Assembly (NCBI GenBank): GCA_030247885.1
Contig: JAPDRO010000001.1
Span: forward strand, 558,001 to 622,000
DNA from: Taxawa tesnikishii (nom. ined.)
Taxonomy: Eukaryota; Ascomycota; Dothideomycetes; Dothideales
Direction of reading: 5' to 3'
DNA length: 64,000 nt
The notes under the pieces are model-generated. The model saw nothing but the letters and a program-made list of their open reading frames with translations. It searched no databases and was not told the origin of the DNA. Position 1 is the stretch's first letter. Every line of letters begins with the position of its first letter. The position numbers were made by a program, and so were the translations under genes. Shown piece by piece: positions 11,938-23,501 of this stretch.

Positions 11938-12374
11938 TGTTGCTGATTAATATTCCTAATTCTTTCTTTAGGTGATTGAGACGAACGAAGAATAGATTGC
12001 TGCAGGTTGGAAGTGTGGTTGATTGCAGGGAAATCGGATGGGTTGGAGACGGGAAAATAAACTCGACCCGAAAAACAAGAGATACCGAGTACAAAGCGCT
12101 GTTTTATGACGAGTTGGCTCTCGTTCTGGAACCTTTGTGCCACACCAGCATTGCAGTGACAGCAGAGGTAGACGTCATTGTGGGGAGGCGGGATGTTGTT
12201 GCATGCGGAAGCGACGAGCTCAGGGTCTGGTATAACAGTACCGATCTACGTGATCCTCATTATCCTTGGGCAGTCCCTCAAGAGCTCTGGGCCTAACGGA
12301 TGAAGCAAGGGAGGAAAGCAAATCTAGCACAGATGCCGAACGGAAAGCGAGAAGGAAAAAAATATATGCTTAGA
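11938..12374. other. intergenic region upstream of the LEA-like gene
   Basis: The 437-base spacer should hold the promoter of the LEA-like gene. A run of seven A at about 12354-12361 reads as a T tract on the minus strand, just after the 3' end of the tRNA-like sequence, and may be its RNA polymerase III terminator. No other gene is seen. Confidence 0.4.
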
Positions 12375-12490
12375 TAGCTGAGAATGGTTTCGATCCATTG
12401 TCCTCCGGGTTATGAGCCCGGCGCCTAGGAATTGTTAACGCTACGATTGCAGGTGAGATCGCATGGGGTTCGGCTTACGCTTCCGCTGCC
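12375..12490 (-). pseudogene. disrupted initiator tRNA-Met (CAT anticodon)
   Basis: On the minus strand 12425 to 12375 reads as the 3' half of eukaryotic initiator tRNA-Met. It has anticodon stem CCGGG/CCCGG closing the loop CTCATAA, the T-arm loop ATCGAAA typical of initiators in place of TTC, and 3' acceptor strand CTCAGCT followed by A. A T tract about 14 bases further on could end transcription. The matching 5' acceptor strand (AGCTGAG) is absent. A D-arm-like piece GGCAGCGGAAGCG sits at 12478-12490 but is separated from the anticodon arm by about 52 unrelated bases. Fungal nuclear tRNA introns lie one base after the anticodon, so this gap is not a normal intron. It is best read as a tRNA gene broken by insertion or rearrangement. 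Confidence 0.5.
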
Positions 12491-12644
12491 TAATCGAACA
12501 GTCAGTGGATTGTTGGATCACTAGGTGATTGGTCTAACATACGCCACTCAGCTTCCACTCAAGTCACGTGGCTTAGCACGATAGTTAAAATTTATGTACA
12601 TATATCCTTAGCTACTGTTCATTACGAAGTCGCAAGAGATTCAG

Positions 12645-13323
12645 TCAACATCCGGCATCCATCTTCCTCTTCTTTCCAGGCTCCAGTTCGTTTTCCTCGT
12701 CCACGACCGGTTCGCCGTTCAGAAGACATACTGCAAAGAGGCTCAAGCTCAGACTATGATTCACATCCATTATCCAATTTTTCCCTTGAAAGAGCCTCAT
12801 GGGTGTCCGCTTGTACTGAGTTCGTGAGCATGTGAGATGACAAGACACATTCTAGTCGATGAACAATGTCCTTCTTGGGAGGTCCAGGCTCTTGTCCACT
12901 ATCGATCACTTACGATAGTGTAAAGAAGACGCAAGATCTTGTGTGTTTCATTTTGCTCAATGTCTTGTGCTGGCGCTGGAAACACATTCGTGTCGTGCTG
13001 TGTGAAAATACCCTGTAATAGTTTCATAAGGCGGTCGGCGTCGCCCTGCGTGACTGTTGGCGTAGCTAACAACCCAAGCGGAACCATGAATTGCATAGCG
13101 ACGCCTTTCTGGTCCCTTCCTCTTGGGTAATGTATTCACGGTTAATCCAGGAGAGGTGTTGTTTATGATGCCTCATGTACCCCATCACCCAATCAACAAC
13201 GATGTCCCTGGTGGCGTTCCTCTTGAAGCCCATTCTAATGTATATAAATACAGCAACAGAAAGCGAGGTGTTTCTAGTGTTACAAGTAGCCCCGGTGCCG
13301 ACACGAGGTATGCACATTCGCAT
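12645..13323 (-). CDS. possible small gene of unknown function
   Basis: Three minus-strand coding blocks may belong together. One, with MGFKRNATRDIVVDWVMGYM, lies at about 13125-13233. The second, including PLGLLATPTVTQGDADRLMK, covers 12899-13096. The third ends ELEPGKKRKMDAGC at 12645. Blocks one and two are in different frames, and joining them needs one extra base near 13130, the same kind of -1 gap seen elsewhere in the window. Blocks two and three would need an intron that I cannot place. The end is acidic and then basic (KKRK). I recognise no family. It lies tandem to the isoleucyl-tRNA synthetase, starting only about 20-110 bases after its stop. It could be a short real gene, a gene remnant or chance. 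Confidence 0.28.
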
Positions 13324-13343
13324 TGTTGCCTCTCGTCCACCCT

Positions 13344-16300
13344 CTATCTCCTCCTCCGTCTACCGGACCCCGGCATCTCATCAAGATCATCCGGTAACTC
13401 GCCACCCTGTTCTGTTCCCTCATCCTCCCCGTCTACTTCCTCGGGCTCCCCAACAACCTCTACACACCTTCCACACAAAGTTTCCGGCTCCTCAGCAATG
13501 TATTGCCAACACCGAACGCACTTCTCGCCAATCGGGGGCACCACGACCGCCTTACCCTTTACCGGTCTTCCCTCCTGATCCTCACCCGCGTCAAACTCGA
13601 CCTCGAATTTCCATTCGGGGTTCTCACGTAAGAGCCGGATCTCGCGCGTCTCCTCATCCTCTTCAGCTTCCATCTGCGCCCGCATCTCGGGGTCTGCTTC
13701 GACGATCTCGGCGTCGCTGACGACGAACAGTTCGCTCAGCTCGTCTTCGGCCTCGAGATCACGCAGCAATGGCCAGAAAGGCGTGCCGTGCGCGATGTGG
13801 ATCTGGACACCGCATGCGAGTCCTGAACCGATTCTGCCCGCCTGACGAGCCTGCTCCTGCGCGGCTTTGACGGCGGAGCTAACGCGCTGCAGCGCCGCCA
13901 TCTGCTTGTCCATCTCTTCAGGTTCGAGAGTATCGAAGTTGGCGGTGAACGGCGCGTCCCAAATCGTGCGCAACGGGTGCGGTTCATCACCTTTGAAGGT
14001 TTCGGGCATGTGTGCCCATACTTCCTCGACAAGCAGCGGAGTGATGGGGCTGAGCATGCGCAGTAGCTCGGTCATGATCAGGAAGCAGACTGTCTGCGTG
14101 TGCAGCCGAACCTCCGGCTCGTCGGCGTAAAGGCGGTCTTTGATGACTTCGAAATAGAAGGCTGAGAGATCCGCGTTGATGAAACGGTTGATGGCGTTCA
14201 CGCCTTTGAAAAATTCATAGTTGGCGTAGGATTCATGCACAGCTTTGGCGGTTTTGGCAAGCTGGTGCAGTGCAATTTGGTCTGCGAAGTACAGCTCGTT
14301 GAGCAAATCTTCGGCTGGGAAAGGCGCGGGGTAGTCATCTAGAACACCGAGCAGCCACTTAAAGGTGACACGGTACTTCTGGAGACTCTGGTGGACTGCG
14401 TGAAGGACAGGCTGACCAATCACCACGTCTTTAGTGTAGTCGCTGCTGGCGACCCAGAGTCGGAGGACGTCCGGTCCCATGACATCCTTTTGCGTTTGCG
14501 TCTGGCGCAAAGGATTACTCCGACCTTGTCCTTTCCCCTTTTTCGTCTTCAAGGCAGGGAGAAGCGAGCCGTTCAGGATTTCCTCGGGCGAGATGACGTT
14601 GCCGATGGACTTGCTCATCTTCCGGCCTTCTTGGTCGAGCGTGAAGCCATGGGTGATGAGCTTCTTGAAAGGCGCCACAGAGGTTCTTGCTGGATTTTGC
14701 CGGGCAACGTATGTGAGGAGCGAAGATTGAAACCATCCGCGATGCTGGTCGGTACCTTCAACGTAGACATCGGCGGCGGGCTCTCCTTCCCTGGGGCTAA
14801 GCGAAGTCCACGAAGTGCCGCTGTCAAACCATACGTCCATCGTGTCCTTTCCACGAACATACTCATCTGATTGCAGATTATCAGGGACCCATGCAGGTTC
14901 ATCTTCTGGATCGCTCCACCAAGCATCAATGCCACGTTCCTTGATGACTTCGATGATGTGATTGATGGATGCTTCTGTCATGACGGCCTCACCAGTGTCT
15001 TTGCGGAACAGCGCCGGAATCGGGACACCCCATGATCTTTGTCTTGAGATGCACCATTGACTCCGACCTTGAAGGAAGCTTTCCAATCGTGGTTTGCCAC
15101 TTTCAGGAATAAAGTCAACCGATTTCAGAGCACTCAAGGCGGGTTCCCTTATGCCTGCTGCATCTGCAAACCACTGCTCAGTGGCTCTAGTAATGACCGG
15201 CTGCTTCGTCCTCCAATCGATGGGGTTCTTGTGTCTGAAGTTGTGTGTGGCAAGAATAAGAGATGAACCGGGCTTGACTGAAGATGCAGAAAGCCTAGAT
15301 GCAGGATCTCTCAGGAGCTTCACGACGGCCTTGGCACCGGGATACTCTACTTCCAAGCCTTTCAGGTAATCGGGATCTGCTGGCAGTGCCTTGTCCGTGA
15401 ACTTCCCATGATCATCCACCGGGGCAAAAGCTGGCCCAATGTTAAGCTTCATGCACACATTGTAGTCGTCCATGCCGTGACCAGGTGCGAGATGAACAAG
15501 ACCAGTGCCCGAAGTGGAAGTGACAAACTCTGCGTGGATAATCTTCCCATCCTCGCCAGAAAGGATGTTGGTGTATTCGCAACCTTCCAGTGAAGATCCT
15601 GGAATCGACTCAACGATGACCTTGGCTGTGGTTCCTTCTGGGAGATGAGACAGTAAGTATTCTACCCTGTCTTTACCTAAGATTGTCTGGCCCTGAAGAT
15701 CGCTGTAAAGGCTTGTCAGCGTTTTGTCTTCTCGAAGAACGATCCTGCAAGTGAAGCTTATCTACGCTTGTCTACATACCTAGTGTTCGACTCGTTGTGA
15801 AATTCCACGACCGCATATTCCATGTCCGAGCGTACCGCAATCGCTTTGTTGGCAGGAAGCGTCCAGGGGTAGTGGTCCAGATGAGAGCGCTTACTTCGTC
15901 TGCGCGTACCGCTCCGTTTCCTGCGAGCGACTCTGGCAGGTGTGTGAGGGGAAATTTGACAAAAGCGGCGACTACCCTGTGGTTGTCGTCGTACTCTAGC
16001 TCTGCTTCCGCTAGAGCTGTTCCTGAAGATGGTGACCAATGTACTGGTTTGTTTTGCCGATAGATCAGACCTATGTTGCACAGTCAGAGTTTTTTCCGCA
16101 AAGCTCCCCAAACTGCACAGTCATGCTCGAGAGGGAAGCCATGAAATGGCTGGGACCGACCTCACCCTTGGCTACCATCTCCCTGAAGACATTCAGTTGG
16201 TTGATCTCGAACTCTGCGTTCATGGTCTTGTAGGGGTTCTCCCAGGCGCCCATAACTCCCCAGCCCCTGAAGCTTTCTTTCTGCTCCTCGATTGCCCTCG

Positions 16301-16814
16301 CAGCCAATTCTTTCGCAGCCTGCCGTATGCCGAGCGGGCTAAGTCCAGCATCGGATGCTGCAGATGCATCTCCTGCGACAGCCTGGGGCCCATTCTTCGC
16401 ATTCTTCTCCTTTCCCAATCCAAGCTCCCTGTGCGCCTGAAGCGCCTTCAACTCTATGGGCAAGCCATGACAATCCCAGCCCGGTGTATACTGCACTCTC
16501 TTTCCCCAGAGTAGCTCTTTGCGTACGATGAGATCTTTGAGAACCTTGTTCAGCGCATGACCAACGTGCACCGCGCCGTTTGCATAAGGTGGGCCATCAT
16601 GGAGTACGAAATTGTTGTCGCCGCCATCGTCGTTTTTCGTCGGACGGGTTTCCAGTTGCCAGGCATATAACTCATCCGCACATTGTTTCCGGTATTTGAG
16701 AAGATCAGTCGCAGTAGGACGCGCAGGAAATGTCGATTTGGGCAAGTTGAGGGTCTCCGACCATGAGGTCGGGTTCGTCGCGGCTGCGCGGAGGATACGC
16801 GACGGCTTCAGCAT
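13344..16814 (-). CDS. ism1: mitochondrial isoleucyl-tRNA synthetase
   Basis: This class I synthetase charges mitochondrial tRNA-Ile. Exons are 16166-16814, 15780-16070 and 13344-15744. The first intron is GTGAGG..ATAG; the second is only 35 bases (GTATGT..GCAG). The signature HVGH is at about residue 82 and KMSKS at about 689, with the editing-domain motif GTGLVHLAPGHGMDDY between them. The C-terminus carries the CVRCW and LCGRC zinc ligands seen in bacterial-type enzymes. The N-terminus looks like a mitochondrial presequence. In exon 2 the universal motif WTTTPWTLPAN is split between two frames at a run of four G on the plus strand (15866-15869). One more base restores it and makes the whole CDS 1114 codons. 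With an otherwise perfect gene this is probably a base-calling gap rather than loss. Confidence 0.9.
15745..15779 (-). other. 35-base intron in the IleRS gene
   Basis: The segment begins GTATGT and ends TTGCAG. Removing it joins EFHNESNT to RIVLREDKTL in frame. It contains in-frame stops, so it cannot be coding. Ascomycete introns are rarely this short; the count of 35 could rise by a base if a homopolymer inside was undercalled. Confidence 0.6.
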
Positions 16815-17173
16815 GCTGCGTTTTCTTCGGAGACAATTCTAGATAACGAGAGAAGCAAGCATCATCGATCAGAGGCAACTGGACAAGAACGGCCCAAGCT
16901 ACGGGACAATAGAAGCAAAGACGGGATCGAGGTGAGTGAGTGCTCTAAGAACGTCTCATAACTTTTTGGATGCCTCGTGATGGTCAAAGCTCACCTCCGA
17001 GTCGCCGCAGAGGAGTGTCTATGTCTACGACTCTACACGTACCGAGGCTAGGGGAACAACTGCAAGTATTTCAGATGGACAAAGTGATAGCATAACTATC
17101 TTGATTGATAGAGCCCATTCGGTATCTACTTTAGTCGCTCCCCACGATGATAGGATGGATTCCGGCGCAAGGC
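16815..17173. other. intergenic region upstream of ism1
   Basis: The 359-base spacer lies between the ism1 start and the 3' end of the PHAF1-like gene, both on the minus strand. It should hold the ism1 promoter and the upstream gene's 3' UTR. No repeats or further genes are visible. Confidence 0.4.
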
Positions 17174-18763
17174 TCAATACACCGTCAAGCTGCTTACAGC
17201 GCCATTATGCATGACCTCGAACATCAAGCCTGGCATCTTGTAAAGTCGGGTGTTACCAAGCCAGTGCTCTCCGTTCTTGTCCCAGCCTTCTTCCGTCTCC
17301 TCCATCTCTCCCGTAATTAAGATTGCTGAACCACTTGGGCTATCCTCACCCCACCTCCGTACGATGACCATGCCTTCCTCCATATCCTTCTCAGGCCAGA
17401 CACCTTTAAATGCTTGGAGCAAGCGCGAGTGGAACTGATCGAATTTAGATTCGGAGGTGATGAGCCCCTGGCCCGAGTCTGGTATATGCTCCAATGACCA
17501 GCGGCTTCTACGGTGACGATTGAAAGGGTACGATCCGGGTATATTTCCGTGGAAGATGACCCTCGTTGCGGTCAATCGAGAGTCTGCTGAAGATGCTGGC
17601 CTTGGGGTGTCCGCGTCGCAATCTGGTGTTGGAACACTTGCAGGGAGCGGCGAAATATCTGTAGGTGGGCCGACAAGAATGTCGAAACCATGGTCGAAAT
17701 AACAGTAGTACTGCTCCTCGATATGCGTGACATCATCCCCGTCGACATCGTCGTCATCGAAATCAGTCTCGAAGGTGTCCGTGTTGGTAGACGACATGCT
17801 GGAAGGTGTGGAGCCGTACGAACCGCGGGCTGCCAGATTAGAACCACGTCTTGCTCCGTTACGCACAGGCTTCTGCGGCTCGTCAAGATCCTGTTCTGAT
17901 CTTTTGTAAACCGAATTTGGAGGACCCAACTCTGTTATAAGATCTTGCGGTGTAGTCTCGCTGAGGATAATAAAGAACGGTGGGCTGCAACGGCGGACTA
18001 ACTCTACGCGGCCAGCACCATGAACCAAAGCATGCTCTATCTCGTCCGGGACAGCGTCCTTTGGGCGGGTGAGAAGCGCTATTGATCTCGGATGAGCTGG
18101 TTTTTAACAAATAGTTCCTTTCTCGCTTCTGGCCAGGAGTTGCCCTCGAATATGGATACTGCCGTTGCCGGGCTTGCGGAAGACGACAGCATAGTCGCAT
18201 GATCAACTTTGGGAGACCAGGCGGAGACCTGCAACGGAAACGATAGTGCAATCCCTGGAAATGATAGGATATAGGTTCCAGTACCGGAGCCATCCTGCGG
18301 CGGTACAAATTCTCCAGGATATGAAGGACCGAACAGCTGATACACTCTACGATACAGCAAGGGACTGGCCTCTCTTGTGACTGTTTGGATGTCTTGAGAT
18401 GGGACAATGTCTTCGTTTCTGTAAGTGAACCGCATTAAATGGAAGTCGACAATTTCGATGAGCCGGAGCCGTTGATCTGGTCCGTCAAACCGCAGCCTGA
18501 TTCCATTCTTGGGAAGGCTGATAACCACGGGGTTGTGACGGGGTTGGAAGCAGAGTAGGATATGTCCAGCTTCGTGAAAACCTTGCTGTCTTTTCTCAAA
18601 CTTGTCAACACCTCGTACAAAGAAGCCCCCAAAGCTGCGACTGGCGTTAGACGTGGCATACCCATGAGGAAGGAGTTGGAAGTCAGAATGCAGCTCCTGG
18701 GAACCACCAACCGATAGATCCGAGAGACTGTCCTGGACGGACAGATGAGACAGCAAGAGCCAT
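17174..18763 (-). CDS. PHAF1 / UPF0183 family protein
   Basis: Relatives of human PHAF1 (C16orf70) bind phosphoinositides at the phagophore during autophagy; the fungal role is inferred. Exon 1 (18712-18763) codes MALAVSSVRPGQSLGSI. After a 77-base intron exon 2 starts ALGASLYEVLTSL and runs to 17174. Family landmarks are GIRLRFDGPDQRLRLIEIVD, FPGIALSFPL, a central disordered acidic stretch, YYCYFDHGFDILV, FHGNIPGSYPFN and the end LMFEVMHNGAVSSLTVY, all in the order seen in the human protein. The frame slips twice: at a four-base run (plus-strand G, 18539-18542) between SASNPVTTP and VVISLPKNG, and at a five-base run (plus-strand T, 18101-18105) between RKELFVK and PAHPRSIALL. One base at each gives 504 aa with exact phases. 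Probable assembly gaps. Confidence 0.85.
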
Positions 18764-19374
18764 ATTAAGGCGCGGAGCAAGCGCTGTGGGATCGAAGGCC
18801 TCACGGCAAGATGGCTAGGACGCAGCGGCAGCAGAACGATCGCAGGTGCAACCAGGCGGTCGACAGAGACAGCAGCAGCAGCGGCAGCAGCAGCAGTTGG
18901 ATTCTGGTCGGTTGGTAGATGGCGGAAAGGACGGTGAAGTAATGATGGTCTATCTCATGTTCGCTTAGCCGTCATGTGCCTCTTTGTAGTCAGGCGCTGG
19001 CGTTTGGACGCAGCATGCTCGTGGTCAGTGGATGACCACCATCCTGCTTGATTGCACGATATGGGGTAGCACGGTTGTAGTCCCGGTTATAGATTCACGG
19101 AAGAGGTCAATATCAGGTTAATTGCGTAGATGGGCGCTTCTTGCAAGGGAATGAGCTGGTGAGGTCCAGCGATGCTATGAGATCAAGTTACATTCTAAGC
19201 CGAGGGACGGAGAAGCCGGTCCCTGCGGCGGGCGCTAACAATCGTCTGGCGTTGTTTACCTAGTAAACAGCGCTTGCTTGCAAGCGATGCGTGTACGCTG
19301 CTTGCTGCGTTCTGTATTGACGAACATTGCTACCAACCTTTTCAGGCATACATTGAGAAGGGTGAGTGCAAAGA
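18764..19374. promoter_or_regulatory. divergent intergenic region with CAG repeat
   Basis: This 611-base spacer lies between two divergent starts and must hold both promoters. A CAG/CGG triplet repeat sits at about 18867-18897, close to the PHAF1-like start and probably in its 5' leader (CTG on the sense strand). The other side has no clear core-promoter element. Confidence 0.4.
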
Positions 19375-22300
19375 ATGGCAGCTCCTCTGCGCCCTTTGCT
19401 GGCGACCAAGAAATCTTCGGCAATGCGTCCACCATCAATGCGCCCACCACCGTCACGATCGCAGACACCAGGACTGAACGGACGATTGTCACCTACAGGA
19501 TCTGTCGCCTCGAGTCACAGGTCGCCGCCCAAGCGCAAGGAACGGGATTTCGAGCAAGAGCCGGAACAGGAGACCAACATCAACGTTGTCGTGCGGTGTA
19601 GAGGTCGCAATGACCGCGAAGTCCGTGAAAACAGTGGTGTAGTAGTGTCAACAGATGGCGTTAAAGGAAAGAAAGTCGAGCTTTCCATGGGAGCAAGCGC
19701 TTTAAGCAATAAGACATACCATTTCGATAAGGTCTTTTCCGCTGCGGCTGATCAGGGCATCGTTTTCGACGAAGTAGTCGCGCCAATATTGGACGAGGTA
19801 TGCGAAAAAATTCCCTTCTGCAAAGCTCACTGACTCACACGTACAGGTTGTATCCGGTTTCAATTGTACCATCTTCGCATATGGCCAAACGGGCACAGGA
19901 AAGACTTACACCATGACTGGCGATATCACCGATGTGCTGCCTTTGCCTGATGCTGCCGGTATCATACCCCGCGTACTGTATTCTCTGTTCGACAAGTTAG
20001 GAGAAGGCGAGAGCGAAAACTCGGTCAAATGCTCCTTCATTGAGCTGTACAACGAAGAGTTGCGAGATCTGCTCTCAATGGATGATAGTGTCAAATTGAA
20101 GATCTACGATGACAACAGCAAGAAGGGTCAAACTACGACGCTTGTACAAGGGATGGAGGAAGCTTACATCAAGTCGGCCTCCAAAGGTCTGGAGCTCCTC
20201 AGGAACGGCAGCTTCAAGAGACAGGTGGCTGCGACCAAGTGCAATGACCTGAGCTCCAGAAGTCATACAGTTTTCACCATAACGGTAAACATGAAGAGGA
20301 CAACAGAAGCGGGCGAGGACTACATGTGCACTGGAAAACTCAACTTGGTCGACCTTGCTGGTAGCGAGAACATCCAGCGTAGTGGAGCGGAGAACAAGCG
20401 AGCAACAGAAGCCGGCCTCATCAACAAGAGTTTACTAACCCTGGGTCGTGTTATCAACGCGCTGGTTGATAGAAACTCTCATATTCCCTATAGGGAGTCC
20501 AAGTTGACCCGCCTGCTTCAGGACTCTCTCGGTGGAAGAACCAAAACGTGTATCATTGCTACACTATCCCCAGCGAAGTGCAACCTTGAAGAAACGATCT
20601 CCACTCTGGATTATGCCTTCAGGGCAAAGAATATCCGCAATAAGCCCCAGGTCAACCAATTGGTTTCCAAGACGACTCATGTCAAAGAACTCACCGCGGA
20701 GATCGAGAAGCTCAGGAGTGAACTGCTTGCGACCCGGCATCGAAACGGCGTCTATCTGACTCAAGAAAGCTACGAAGAGATGACAACGGAGAGCGAATCG
20801 CGCCGCATCTTGGCTGAGGAACAACGCGACAAGATCGAGACCATGGAGAACAACCTGCGCAACAAGGTCCAAGACCTTTTCACCCTGACGAGCACCTTCA
20901 ACATGCTGAAGAAAGACAACGAAGCCGTCAAAGTAATGCTCGATGAGAGCAAGACTCTGCTGGAGAAGACTGAGATTCTTTTGTCGAACACCAAGCGCAA
21001 TTTGGCGGAGGAGACGTATCTGCGGAAAGCACATCAAAAGGCCGAGGACCAGCTAGCCACCATGGGTAAAGGCTTGCTCTCCACATTGAAAACAACCACT
21101 GGAGACATTGATGGTCTGCATTTGAAGCTTCGTCGTAAATCTGATCTGCAATCCGTCAACCGCAGCCAATGGGCTTCTTCCCAGACGCGCGTAGTTGAGA
21201 CCACCAGAATTGTTGACCAACGTATCGAAGCGCTCAAGCAGCAACAAGAACAGCTGGTCTCCGTACTGTCTGAAAGAATGCAAGACTTTGTGCGAAACGA
21301 ACTTCAGGAGCTGCAGCGATCGCAGAAGTTTCTGCAGTCAAAGGCAGAGGCTTTCCAGGCTTCTGAGAAAGAAGTCAATACTCAAACGCTCCAAGCCCAT
21401 GACGAGATGAACGAAGTTTTGGAGGAAATCAGAACTCTAAGAGAAGATGTCAAGCAGAAAGTCGGCGCTGGACTCACGGACCTTTCGGCTGCGGCGCAGA
21501 GGATCTCTGCTGGTATCGCTTTGGAACTGGAGTCGTTCCATACTCAGGTATGCTTCTTGCTGTGAACATCAAGATGTTGTGGCTGACCGACACAGCTTCA
21601 TGCGTCTTATGCCTCACTGGGCCGCGAGTTCAAATCGGTTTTCGACGACGTCACAAGGCAATTAAACGAGCAGCAATCCGAGGCCGACAAACTCAGGCAG
21701 GAAATCTCCGGCGCCAACACGTCTTTCATCGAAGCAGGACAGGATTCGCGTCAGTTCCTCCAGCAAGCAATGGAGGAGGAACAGCGAAGAGCAGCTGCGG
21801 ACCGTGAAAAGCTATTGGCACAGATCAACTCGCTCATCACGTCTTCAGCCGAAGCTCAGGAGAGGAGAGTTACTGAGCACCTTGCTAATGCTACGAAGCG
21901 GATCAAGACCTCAGAGGACGAGTATATGGTGGCCCAGCAAGGCTATAACGATGGCATGGGCGCATGGTCGTCGAAGTCACAGGCTCTTATCGACTCCTGC
22001 GTCCGTTCTCGGGAGAATGTCAAGGCAAAGATAAAGGCGGATTTCGCTGCTGCCAACACCCAGACCGAGAACATCAAACGGACTACGGAGGCAGTTCACG
22101 CTGAGACTGTGCAAATAGTCAACGAGCAGATATCGCACATGGACGCTCAATTGGTGTCTTTGGATGAAATCGTAACCAGAGTCCGGACGCAGAACGATGA
22201 GCACCACAAGACGCATACCTCTTCGTTCGCGCAGCTTTCCGCGAATGTACAAGAGTCATACAACAGCGTCGGCGCGCACATGGATACCTCGTACAAACGT

Positions 22301-22978
22301 ACACAAGCCTTGGATGAGGACATGAGCCAGCGAACATCAGCATTTCTAGAGACCATGCCGAGCATAAGTGCGGATGGGGAGATCAGGCAGGATCTTGCCA
22401 CTCTTCGAGACACGGTTGCGGCGACAAACATTGCTGAATACGTCCCGACAGGTCAGACGCCCATGAAGACGCAGTACTCTTACCCTGACAAGCTCCCATG
22501 TACCGACAGCCATGAAGCTCTTCTCGAGCGAATGCGTTCAGGAGTTATTATGGAGGAGCGTCGCTCACCCAGTAGGCCTACCGTCTCACCCAGGAAGGCA
22601 CAGAGCAGTCCCAGCAAAGGTGTCGTTTACACCGATAGTCCTGCCCCTACTGGCGAGCCCATTCCCTTTGCTCTTCCACTTTCGGCGCCTGTATCTCGGC
22701 CTGGTTCGAAGTCGGGCCTTCCAACGCCGCCGCTTGGTCTTCGGGAGCTTGATGTTAATATCGCAGCGCCTGCCGCTGAGACGGCTGTTCAGGACAAGAG
22801 CCTTCCGGCACCAATGAAGAGACAAACTTCGCACCCCGAGAGCAAGCTGCCTACCAAGAGAGTCACGAGGAAGACGGTTGCCGGTGTCGCGGAAGGCAGG
22901 GAGAATCTTCTTTCTGCCGACCTCGCCGCCAGCATGGGACCAGGTACGAGAAGGCTGAGGAACAGAGGGAGTAATTGA
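19375..22978 (+). CDS. bimC: kinesin-5 motor, BimC/Cut7 type
   Basis: Kinesin-5 forms bipolar tetramers that slide antiparallel microtubules apart and separate spindle poles in mitosis. Exons 19375-19797, 19847-21547 and 21596-22978 give 1168 aa with all phases agreeing. A basic Pro/Ser-rich N-terminus precedes the motor (about 65-420), with P-loop FAYGQTGTGKT at about 151-161, switch I NDLSSRSH and switch II DLAGSE. A Gln/Glu/Arg-rich coiled-coil stalk follows. Near residue 989 lies the BimC box, EYVPTGQTPMKTQYSYP, with the Thr that Cdk1 phosphorylates to place the motor on the spindle. The tail is basic and Ser/Pro-rich. The length equals that of Aspergillus BimC. The ATG at 19375 is the first Met in the frame. 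Confidence 0.95.
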
Positions 22979-23501
22979 TGGAGCGTTGGTGAAGGAAGGG
23001 TTCTGCGTAACATTTCGTATTTCTTCATACCCCTTAGCGTGCCTCAGGAAGGATTGGTGTAAGGCGTAACTCTGGAGATTTTGGTATTCTGGTATGCCAA
23101 GGCCTGTGATGGTCCGCTCTATTGACCTCCTGCTGGTGTGGTGCGAATGCATACGTATCCGCATAGAGGTTTGGAAGACTTGTGTGTCGGCTAGGTAGAT
23201 TGGACCCCTAGAGCGGAGATGAAGTGAAAGTGGCGCTTTCGCACAGGCCATCCCCGTCTGCAAGACCCTACTCGATCGTACGTTATTGTTACAGTATTCT
23301 CTTGTCAGCAACTTGTGTGCATGTACGCTATTCCAGTCGCCTTTGGGTTCAATTGCTCCTGTTGGCGAAACGACCGTCAATCACCCCAACGCACTGTACA
23401 GTTGAAATTTCGAGTGTGAAGCGCGAACGTACGCTCCGCTGTTCTTGACCGCAACCCACCACCAGCCCCTCACCACCCCCAGGGTATCTGCAGCGCCCGC
23501 C
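22979..23501. other. intergenic region between bimC and erg9
   Basis: The 523-base spacer contains the bimC 3' UTR and the erg9 promoter. Just before the erg9 start lies a stretch rich in C and A. A long minus-strand open frame here overlaps the bimC end and has no family features. No other gene is supported. Confidence 0.4.

Noticed and set aside
22586-23380. A 264-codon minus-strand open frame
   Set aside because: It overlaps the bimC tail antisense and then enters intergenic DNA; composition is irregular and no motif is seen.
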